NCBI GenBank assembly: GCA_016711085.1
Contig: JADJTR010000003.1
Location: 310,001-374,000, forward strand
DNA from: Phyllobacteriaceae bacterium
Lineage (GTDB): Bacteria; Pseudomonadota; Alphaproteobacteria; Rhizobiales; Rhizobiaceae
Direction: 5' to 3'
Length of the DNA stretch: 64,000 nucleotides
This document shows positions 57,343 through 64,000 of the stretch, piece by piece; within the stretch, counting starts at the first letter, position 1; every line of letters begins with the position of its first letter. The notes below the pieces were generated by a model that worked only from the letters and a program-made list of their open reading frames with translations, had not been told where the DNA came from and searched no databases. Made by a program: the position numbers and the translations under genes.

Positions 57343-57360
57343 TCGCCTTGCGGCGATTTT
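57341..57360 (+). terminator. Hairpin with T-run between the lipoprotein gene and purL
   Basis: AATCGCC-TTGC-GGCGATT followed by TT overlaps the lipoprotein stop codon. It could be an intrinsic terminator or an attenuating hairpin ahead of purL. Confidence 0.45.
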
Positions 57361-57432
57361 CGGTCTTGTCCGGCGCGCCTCACGCTCTATAGCAATCGCC
57401 AAATCATCACCGCCGAATCCGGGGGACGATCT

Positions 57433-59643
57433 GTGTCCATTCCGAACGTCATTCCGATCACGCCTGAATTGATCGCCGCGCACGGGCTCAAACCCGTGGA
57501 ATACCAGCGCATTCTCGACCTGATCGGGCGCGTGCCGACCTTCACTGAACTCGGCATCTTCTCGGCTATGTGGAACGAACACTGTTCGTACAAATCGTCG
57601 AAGAAGTGGCTGCGCACGCTGCCGACAACTGGCCCGCGGGTCATCCAGGGGCCCGGCGAAAACGCCGGGGTGGTCGACATCGGCGACGGCGACTGCGTCG
57701 TCTTCAAGATGGAAAGCCACAACCATCCCTCCTATATCGAGCCCTATCAGGGGGCGGCGACGGGCGTCGGCGGCATTTTACGCGACGTGTTCACCATGGG
57801 CGCGCGGCCGGTGGCGGCGATGAACGCGTTGCGCTTCGGCGAACCTGAACACGCCAAGACCCGGCATCTTGTCGCCGGCGTGGTCGCTGGCGTTGGCGGC
57901 TATGGCAACGCCTTCGGCGTGCCGACGGTCGGCGGCGAGGTCCAGTTCGACCCATCCTACAACGGCAATTGCCTCGTCAACGCGTTTGCCGCCGGCATCG
58001 CCAAGACCGACGCCATCTTCTACTCGAAAGCCGAGGGCGTCGGCCTGCCCGTCGTCTATCTCGGGGCCAAGACCGGGCGCGACGGCGTCGGCGGCGCCAC
58101 CATGGCGTCGGCCGAATTCGACGACAGAATCGAGGAAAAGCGCCCGACCGTGCAGGTCGGCGACCCGTTCACCGAGAAATGCCTGCTCGAAGCCTGTCTC
58201 GAATTGATGGCGTCGGGCGCGGTCATCGCCATCCAGGACATGGGCGCGGCGGGGCTGACCTGCTCGGCCGTGGAAATGGGCGCCAAGGGCGATCTCGGCA
58301 TCGAACTCGATCTCGACAAGGTTCCGGTGCGCGAGGAGGCGCATGACCGCCTACGAGATGATGCTGTCGGAGAGCCAGGAGCGCATGCTCATGGTGCTGC
58401 GCCCGAGCAAGAAAAGGAGGCCGAAGCCATCTTCCGCAAATGGGGCCTCGACTTCGCCATAGTCGGGCGCACCACCGACGATCTGCGCTTCCGCATCCTG
58501 CACGAGGGCGGCGAGGTAGCCGATCTGCCGATCAAGGACCTCGGCGACGAAGCTCCCGAATACGACCGGCCGTGGGTGGAGACGAAAAAACCCGCCCCGC
58601 TTGCCGGTCCCCTGCCCGCCTGCGACCCGGCCGCTGACCTGCTGACCCTGCTCGCCTCGCCCGACCATTCGTCGCGCCGCTGGGTGTACGAACAATATGA
58701 CACGCTGATCCAGGGCAATTCGCTGCAGATTCCAGGCGGCGACGCCGGCGTGGTGCGCGTCGACGGCCACCCGGCCAAGGCGCTGGCGTTCTCCGCCGAC
58801 GTCAATCCGCGCTATTGCGAGGCCGATCCCTTCGAGGGCGGCAAGCAGGCGGTGGCCGAATGCTGGCGCAACCTGACCGCGGTCGGCGCCACACCCCTGG
58901 CGGTCACCGACAACCTCAATTTCGGCAATCCCGAACGCCCGGAAATCATGGGCCAGTTCGTCGGCTGCATCAAAGGCATCGGTGAGGCCTGCCGGGCGCT
59001 CGATTTCCCGATCGTTTCCGGCAATGTCTCGCTTTACAACGAAACCAACGGCAAGGGCATCCTGCCGACGCCGACGCTCGGCGGAGTCGGGCTGATCCCG
59101 GATTGGGGCCGGATGGCGCGCATCCGCTTCGCGGCCGCTGGCGAAGTCATCCTGCTCGTCGGCGCGCCGCCTTCATGGGGCACCCATCTCGGCCAGTCGG
59201 CCTGGCTGCGCGACGTGCATGGCCGGCGCGATGGCGCGCCGCCGCCGGTCGATCTGGCGCATGAAAAACGCGTCGGCGATTTCGTCCGCGGCCTGATCCG
59301 CTCCGGCAAGACCACCGCCGTGCATGATTGTTCCGATGGCGGTCTGGCGGTGGCGCTCGCCGAAATGGCGATGGCGTCGGCCATCGGCGCGACGGTCAAT
59401 GAACTGAACGATTGCCCGGTCGCGGAAGTGTTCTTCGGCGAGGATCAGGGCCGCTATGTCGTGACGGTCCGGCGCGGCGATCTCGACGCCGTTCACGATG
59501 CGGCGGCGGAAGCGGGCGTGTTCGCGCCGTGGATCGGGACGACCGGCGGGGCGTCCTTGAAGCTCGGGGAATCGCGTGCGATACCTGTCGCGGAATTGAA
59601 GGCGGCGCACGACTCGTTCTTTCCGGCCTTCATGGACATCTGA
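57433..59643 (+). CDS. purL: Phosphoribosylformylglycinamidine synthase subunit PurL (compensated frameshift)
   Basis: A 736-residue ATP-dependent FGAM synthetase: [73 protein letters not shown] and [15 protein letters not shown]. Start is GTG 57433 with GGGGGA upstream. About 25 residues at 58336-58412 are misread: the frame gives [20 protein letters not shown], while the neighbouring frame gives [19 protein letters not shown] as in other PurL proteins. An extra base near 58340 and a lost base near 58412 restore one another. Confidence 0.95.
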   Translation: MSIPNVIPITPELIAAHGLKPVEYQRILDLIGRVPTFTELGIFSAMWNEHCSYKSSKKWLRTLPTTGPRVIQGPGENAGVVDIGDGDCVVFKMESHNHPSYIEPYQGAATGVGGILRDVFTMGARPVAAMNALRFGEPEHAKTRHLVAGVVAGVGGYGNAFGVPTVGGEVQFDPSYNGNCLVNAFAAGIAKTDAIFYSKAEGVGLPVVYLGAKTGRDGVGGATMASAEFDDRIEEKRPTVQVGDPFTEKCLLEACLELMASGAVIAIQDMGAAGLTCSAVEMGAKGDLGIELDLDKVPVREEAHDRLRDDAVGEPGAHAHGAAPEQEKEAEAIFRKWGLDFAIVGRTTDDLRFRILHEGGEVADLPIKDLGDEAPEYDRPWVETKKPAPLAGPLPACDPAADLLTLLASPDHSSRRWVYEQYDTLIQGNSLQIPGGDAGVVRVDGHPAKALAFSADVNPRYCEADPFEGGKQAVAECWRNLTAVGATPLAVTDNLNFGNPERPEIMGQFVGCIKGIGEACRALDFPIVSGNVSLYNETNGKGILPTPTLGGVGLIPDWGRMARIRFAAAGEVILLVGAPPSWGTHLGQSAWLRDVHGRRDGAPPPVDLAHEKRVGDFVRGLIRSGKTTAVHDCSDGGLAVALAEMAMASAIGATVNELNDCPVAEVFFGEDQGRYVVTVRRGDLDAVHDAAAEAGVFAPWIGTTGGASLKLGESRAIPVAELKAAHDSFFPAFMDI

Positions 59644-59654
59644 GGGAGAAAACC

Positions 59655-59888
59655 ATGGCGATGGACGCCGGCGACATCGAACGCATGATCAAGGCGGCGC
59701 TGCCCGACGCGAAAGTCGTCATCCGCGACCTCGCCGGCGACGGCGACCACTACGCGGCGGAAGTCGTCTCGGCCTCGTTCAAGGGCAAGAGCCGGGTGCA
59801 GCAGCACCAGATGGTTTACGAGGCGCTGAAGGGCAACATGGGCGGGGCGCTGCACGCGCTCGCCCTGCAAACGAGCGTGGCGGAGTGA
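59655..59888 (+). CDS. bolA: BolA-family protein
   Basis: A 77-residue protein with HYAAEVVSASFKGKSRVQQHQ, MVYEALKGNMGGALHALALQT. It partners monothiol glutaredoxins in binding a [2Fe-2S] cluster for iron regulation. GrxD is encoded 1.8 kb downstream, and the two are classically linked after purL. It starts 11 bp after purL. Confidence 0.93.
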   Translation: MAMDAGDIERMIKAALPDAKVVIRDLAGDGDHYAAEVVSASFKGKSRVQQHQMVYEALKGNMGGALHALALQTSVAE

Positions 59889-59891
59889 GGC

Positions 59892-60119
59892 ATGTCGATT
59901 GTCGATGATCTGGTCAAGGGCGTCGTGGACGGCGTCCTGAAGGAAATCCTGAAGAAAACCACCGGCCGAACAACGGCGCGCACCCGGCGCAGGACGCGGC
60001 CGCGCACCGCCACCGGCACGATTTCGGCGATCGAGAAGCTGCTCAGGCCGCCGAAGAAACAGACCAGCCGCAAGCGCACCAACCGGACGCGCTCGAAGGT
60101 CAAGCGCCGCCGCTATTGA
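59892..60119 (+). CDS. Small basic protein, unknown function
   Basis: A 75-residue protein: an amphipathic N-terminal helix (VDDLVKGVVDGVLKEILKK) followed by an Arg/Thr/Lys-rich tail (TARTRRRTRPRT, RKRTNRTRSKVKRRRY). RBS GGAG lies 6 bases before the ATG, 3 bp after bolA. A nucleic-acid or membrane-surface binder is plausible by composition only. Confidence 0.55.
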   Translation: MSIVDDLVKGVVDGVLKEILKKTTGRTTARTRRRTRPRTATGTISAIEKLLRPPKKQTSRKRTNRTRSKVKRRRY

Positions 60120-60131
60120 TCCCGGAAGGCT

Positions 60132-61310
60132 TCAGAGCGACGCCAGATATTTCGGCGCGTCGGATTTGCGGTTGACCACCACCATGTGGGTGATCTTGCC
60201 TGATTTGAAGGCCTTCAGGAACGTCTGGTAGTCCTTGAACGCCACGCAGCCATGCGAGCCATTGGTGCCGCGCACCAGCGCGGTGTGGGCGAGGAAGCCG
60301 GTGCGCCCGTGCTTGGAGCGGCCGTCAACCGGCGTCATGCGGATGGCGGCGACGCCGTGGAAACGCTTTTCGCGCATCGACAGCTTGTAGACGTCCGGGG
60401 GCGTCGGGCCGTTCATCTTGTGGGCGATGTAGCGCGGGTTGTCCTTCATGTGGCCCGAGGCCGGAATGGGCCTCCAGCACCTGCCCGTTGGGCAGGTACA
60501 CTTTCGCGGCGCTGATGTCATAGATCGCCACGCGCTTGGCGGACGCGGACACCGAAGCCGGCCGGTTGAAAAAGCCGTCGACCGAATTGGCGAGGCCGCC
60601 GCCGGCGCGGGTTCCTCCTGGCGGCGTAGCCCAACAGGGCGGTTTCGACCGCTTTCGGTCTGCTTTCGCCGAGTTTCGCAAAGGTTTTCCGGCGCGGCCC
60701 TCCGAGCGAGGCGAGCAGGCTTATCGCCGAGCGAACGTTTCCGCTTCGGCGCATGGCGGCGATGATTTTTCGGCTTTTCCGCAGCGACAACGACCGGCCT
60801 GGCCGAAGCCTTCCGGCCTCGGCGTCAGCCTTCGGTTCCAACCTGGTTCGCGGCGCGGCCCCCACCCGGGTGGCGAGTCCGGCCGGCGCCTTGATGCGCC
60901 GGCACCGCGCGCCAACGGCCGGGGCTGCGGCAAACGCGTCGTCGATCGCCGCGCGATCACGGCGGATCGGCCGACGCTCCGGCCACGGCGGGCGACCCCG
61001 GTGGACGCCGTCCGTGGCAACCGGCGGTTCCGGGCAAAGCCGCGAATGCGGCATGGTCGCGCGATTGCCCTTTTCGACGTCGATGCCGCCGCTCAAGCCG
61101 CGCCTTGCGGGTCGGGCCGAGGCGACCACGGCGACCGGTCGACCGGGGCAACTTCTGGCTCCAGCGCCGCAGGGCGAACGCGCCGAAAACGGATCGTCGG
61201 CGAGCAGCGCGCGCCATGACCGGCGTTGACTTGGGTGCGCCCTTGCCGCCGGGACAGGCGACGCCGAGAACGGCGGCTAACAAAGCCGCGCCGACATGGA
61301 CTGGCTGATG
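60132..61310 (-). pseudogene. DUF2778/Tlde1-like L,D-transpeptidase-fold protein, reading frame broken
   Basis: The C-terminal domain is clear: VAIYDISAAKVYLPNGQVLEAHSGLG in one frame, then DNPRYIAHKMNGPTPPDVYKL, REKRFHGVAAIRMTPVD and the catalytic GSHGCVAFKDY in another, split by an extra base near 60455. Such domains act on peptidoglycan tetrapeptides. Upstream to about 61310 the minus strand keeps fragments that look native in different frames (FAKLGESRPKAVETALLGYA; HVGAALLAAVLGVA as a membrane helix), so the N-terminal half carries two or more further shifts. The 5' limit is an estimate. It may be true decay or a poorly sequenced stretch. Confidence 0.7.
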
Positions 61311-61675
61311 CTGCCGGCGCGGTCGGGAAGTCAGCACGACGCATCACGACCGACGGCACGCCGTCGAATCCATGTTCGGACAATGCTCCCTCCCGGCATA
61401 TTCCTGCCGTTACGCGCAGTCCTCTCCGGCGAGCGGGTTGCGCCATTCTGGCCGGCCCGTCCGTCGGTACTGCGCGGATGATCGTCGAAGATGGTAATCA
61501 AGTCGTTTACGGGGCGCATTGATCTGCGTGCGCCTCGGCGTCGATCACATTTGGATTCGCACCGTCATGCTTCGCGATCGCCAAAGCGCCCGGCCGCGCA
61601 TCTTGTTTCAGGCCGCCGGCGGCGCTATTTGTGCCGGCACAGGGCGGACCTTGACCCCGCCCGCAAGAGGGAAAG
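61311..61675. other. Non-coding gap upstream of grxD
   Basis: Beyond the broken transpeptidase region I see no frame with protein-like composition on either strand up to the grxD start. It should contain the grxD promoter. GAGGGAAAG just before ATG 61676 is the RBS. Confidence 0.4.
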
Positions 61676-62008
61676 ATGAGCACAATTCACGACGTGATCG
61701 ACGCGGAAGTCAAAGGCAATGACGTGGTCCTGTTCATGAAGGGCACGCCGGGCTTTCCCCAGTGCGGCTTTTCCGGCCAGGTGGTGCAGATCCTCGATTA
61801 CCTCGGCGTCAACTACAAAGGCGTCAATGTGCTGACCTCCGGCGAATTGCGCGAAGGCGTCAAGGCCTACACCAATTGGCCGACCATCCCGCAACTCTAC
61901 GTCAAGGGCGAATTCGTCGGCGGCGCCGACATCGTGCGCGAGATGTTCCAATCGGGCGAATTGCAGCATTTGATGAGCGAAAAGGGCGTGGCCGCCCCGG
62001 CCGCCTGA
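61676..62008 (+). CDS. grxD: Monothiol glutaredoxin, Grx4 family
   Basis: A 110-residue protein with the CGFS active site ([17 protein letters not shown]), the [19 protein letters not shown] motif and glutathione-binding residues. It holds a [2Fe-2S] cluster, often with BolA, for cluster transfer and iron sensing. Confidence 0.96.
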   Translation: MSTIHDVIDAEVKGNDVVLFMKGTPGFPQCGFSGQVVQILDYLGVNYKGVNVLTSGELREGVKAYTNWPTIPQLYVKGEFVGGADIVREMFQSGELQHLMSEKGVAAPAA

Positions 62009-62081
62009 ACGTTTCTTGCCTGTTTGCGCCTGCCGGACCCGCGACGCCGTCGCGGGTTCAACCGCTACCTGGAAAAATCCC

Positions 62082-63305
62082 GTGCCCCCTGCCGACGAAT
62101 GGCGCCTGCCGGTGGCGCGCGCCGAATTCATCGCCATCATGGCGTTGTTGGTCGCGCTCAATGCGCTCGCCATCGACGTCTTGTTGCCGGGCATGCAGGA
62201 AATCGGCGCATCGCTTGGCGAAGCGGACGAAAACCGCCGGCAATTCATCATCACCGCCTATTTCGGCGGGTTCGGCCTCGGACAATTGGTGTTCGGCCCG
62301 CTTTCCGATCGCTACGGGCGGCTGCCGCCGCTTTTCGCCGGCATGGCGATCTATGCCGCCGCGGCGGCGACCGCGCCGCTGGTGACGACCTTCGACACCT
62401 TGCTGCTGCTGCGTTTCGCCCAAGGGGCCGGGGCGGCTTCGACGCGTGCGCTTTCCACCGCGATCACACGCGATGTCTCGTCCGGGCGGGCGATGGCGGA
62501 AATCATGTCGCTGGTCATGACCGTGTTCATGATCATGCCGATCGTCGCCCCCGCCCTCGGCCAAGCCATCATGATCTACAGCGACTGGCGGACGGTTTTC
62601 GTTTTCATGGCGCTCGCGGCGGTTCTGGCCGGGGTTTGGACCTGGAAACGCATCCCCGAGACGTTGCACCCGTCCAACCGCCGTCCGTTCGACCCGGCGA
62701 CGTTGCTCGCGGGGGCGGTCGCAGTGGCGACCAACCGGGTTTCCTTCTGGTATTCGCTGGCTCTCACCCTGATTTTCGGCGCCTTGTTCGGCTTCATCAA
62801 TTCCGCCCAACAGATCTATGTCGGCGTCTACGGTCTCGGCGTCTGGTTTCCGGCCGCCTTCGCCGGCGTCGCCATCATGGTCTCGGTGGCGTCCTTCACC
62901 AATTCGCGCCTGGTCCGCCGCTTCGGCCCGCGCCGCGTCTCGCACATGGCGCTCGCCGGCGATGCGGCAGGATCCATGCTGCTGTTCCTGTTCGCCGCCA
63001 CGGGCCTTCTGCCGCTTTGGCTTTTCCTCGTCCTGTTCGCGGCAATGATGATGGCGTTCGGCTTTGTCGGTCCGAACTTCTCCGCCCTGGCGATGGAGCC
63101 GCTCGGCCACCTCGCCGGCATGGCCGCGGCCGTGCAGGGCACGGTGCAGACGGTCGGATCGGCCCTGATCGGGGCGGCAATCGGCCAGGCGTTCGATGGC
63201 ACCGTGCTGCCCTTCGCGGCGGGAAGCGCCGGCCTGGGGCTCGGCGCGCTCGTCTGCGTCCACTTTGCCGCGAAACGCCCCGCCCCGGCGCGCGCGGCAA
63301 GCTGA
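62082..63305 (+). CDS. Bcr/CflA-family multidrug efflux MFS transporter
   Basis: A 407-residue protein with 12 membrane helices: ALNALAIDVLLPGMQEIGASLG in helix 1, motif A GPLSDRYGRLPPLF, the Bcr-type RFAQGAGAASTRALSTAITRD and SDWRTVFVFM. It should export drugs or small metabolites with protons. GTG 62082 has GGA 9 bases upstream and begins at the usual distance before helix 1; a TTG at 62016 would add an unlikely Cys/Arg-rich stretch. Confidence 0.9.
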   Translation: MPPADEWRLPVARAEFIAIMALLVALNALAIDVLLPGMQEIGASLGEADENRRQFIITAYFGGFGLGQLVFGPLSDRYGRLPPLFAGMAIYAAAAATAPLVTTFDTLLLLRFAQGAGAASTRALSTAITRDVSSGRAMAEIMSLVMTVFMIMPIVAPALGQAIMIYSDWRTVFVFMALAAVLAGVWTWKRIPETLHPSNRRPFDPATLLAGAVAVATNRVSFWYSLALTLIFGALFGFINSAQQIYVGVYGLGVWFPAAFAGVAIMVSVASFTNSRLVRRFGPRRVSHMALAGDAAGSMLLFLFAATGLLPLWLFLVLFAAMMMAFGFVGPNFSALAMEPLGHLAGMAAAVQGTVQTVGSALIGAAIGQAFDGTVLPFAAGSAGLGLGALVCVHFAAKRPAPARAAS

Positions 63306-63308
63306 CGC

Positions 63309-64000
63309 TCAGGCCACCGCCTTCAACGTCGCGGCGAAAACGCGCTGGAAATTGCCGCCGATGATCTTGGCGATGTCGGCCTCGGCCATGCCGCGCTTCA
63401 TCAGCGCGCCGACGATCAGCGGCGTCTTGCGGTAGGTCTCGAACACCGGTTTGTAGTTGGCGTCCATGTCGGAACCGATGGCGACATGATCGATTCCGAC
63501 CTTGCCGACGAGCTGTTCGATGCGGTCGATGAAGCCGGCAAGGCTGGCGATGCCGATTCCCGCCGGCCACGCGCCGATATAGCCGCCGGTGGCGGCGATC
63601 GCCTGCGCCAGTTCGTCGGATATGAAGCGCGGATGGCCGATGCCGAGGCTGTTCAAATGCGTATGGGTCGCCACCGCCGGCCCCTTGTTGACGGCGAGAG
63701 CGCCGAAGGCGGTCTTTTCGCTGGCGTGGCTGAGATCGAGCATGATCCCGGCGGCGTTCATCGCCGCGACCACGTCCTTGCCGAGCGGCGTCAATCCGCC
63801 GTGCACCGGCGGCGCGGTCATGATGTCGCCGATCTTGCCGCCGGCGAGGTAGTGGACAAGCGTCACCATGCGCACACCGTCCGTGAACGCCTGGGCCATG
63901 CGGGCCGGATCGTCCTCGACGAAATCGCCGCCCTCGACGGCGAAAATCGCGCCGGGCTTTCCCGCCGCGCGCGCCGCCTCGACATCGGCCGGCGCTAAAA
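63309..64000 (-). CDS. Membrane dipeptidase (M19 renal-dipeptidase family), C-terminal part
   Basis: The frame is open to the right edge. About 230 residues are visible: FAVEGGDFVE (metal Glu), MLDLSHASEKT and VATHTHLNS (metal His residues), GSDMDANYKP (catalytic Asp), and GNFQRVF at the end. M19 enzymes cleave dipeptides including D-amino-acid forms. The N-terminal HxD metal site lies outside the window. It converges on the efflux gene with a 3-bp gap. Confidence 0.9.
   Translation of the reverse strand, partial: LAPADVEAARAAGKPGAIFAVEGGDFVEDDPARMAQAFTDGVRMVTLVHYLAGGKIGDIMTAPPVHGGLTPLGKDVVAAMNAAGIMLDLSHASEKTAFGALAVNKGPAVATHTHLNSLGIGHPRFISDELAQAIAATGGYIGAWPAGIGIASLAGFIDRIEQLVGKVGIDHVAIGSDMDANYKPVFETYRKTPLIVGALMKRGMAEADIAKIIGGNFQRVFAATLKAVA

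Noticed and set aside
58330..58420. Programmed ribosomal frameshifting in purL
   Set aside because: No slippery heptamer or downstream pseudoknot was seen, two opposite shifts would be required, and many other genes here carry random indels.
60132..61310. Type VI secretion effector (Tlde1) with immunity gene
   Set aside because: The domain resembles Tlde1, but no T6SS component or immunity gene is adjacent. Chromosomal DUF2778 genes are common in this order without T6SS links.

Overview
The window looks like chromosome from a GC-rich alphaproteobacterium, most likely order Hyphomicrobiales (Rhizobiales). The evidence is gene content typical of that order: an IalB-type protein, a DUF1476 ATP-synthase zeta inhibitor divergent from purC, the purC-purS-purQ-purL-bolA-grxD block, DUF192 next to a double cold-shock protein, cysK followed by alaX, and a DUF2778 L,D-transpeptidase-like gene. 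Genus cannot be fixed from sequence alone. No phage, insertion sequence, CRISPR array or replication origin is visible.

Layout. Positions 1-13 kb hold an AEC permease start, hspQ, ialB, an orphan YejA-like binding protein, a FrnE-like thioredoxin-fold protein, sdhE-mfd, recG, a DUF502 protein, tolC and pcm. Positions 13-22 kb hold tRNA-Cys and tRNA-Asn, a photolyase, a secreted CpdB-type nucleotidase, a GGDEF/EAL protein, an Lrp-type regulator divergent from alanine dehydrogenase, and an OmpA protein. Positions 22-29 kb are sulfur flavoured: a tightly overlapping minus-strand operon cysK-alaX-GFA-sseA-GNAT, then flavocytochrome c sulfide dehydrogenase fccA-fccB. Positions 29-36.7 kb hold an MFS permease, several alpha/beta hydrolases, DUF192, a double cold-shock protein, gloA, a histone-H1-like Lys/Ala/Pro repeat protein and secreted unknowns.

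Positions 36.8-39.4 kb hold the most unusual segment. It is a five-gene minus-strand operon of exported proteins: three distant paralogues sharing an early Cys-[AV]-Ile motif and a C-terminal Arg-Cys-Glu end, a stand-alone PapD-N-like chaperone domain, and a coiled-coil/Lys-rich protein. No usher gene is present. Positions 39.7-44.5 kb hold a molybdenum-enzyme maturation set (MoxR ATPase, CoxE-like VWA protein, XdhC N-domain, and an XdhC-C/MPT-binding/MocA fusion) with no Mo-enzyme structural gene in the window. Positions 45-64 kb hold a binding protein coupled to a P1 peptidase, purB with two RBBP9-like hydrolases around an EamA permease, an HpcH/HpaI aldolase, the purine operon, bolA, grxD, a Bcr/CflA efflux pump and a truncated dipeptidase.

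Sequence quality matters here. At least fourteen otherwise intact genes carry a single-base indel or a stop, including mfd, purQ, purL and tolC, and a tract of about 90 nearly pure G residues interrupts one CDS. Most of these lesions are probably assembly or base-calling errors, so reading frames should be confirmed before any gene is called a pseudogene.
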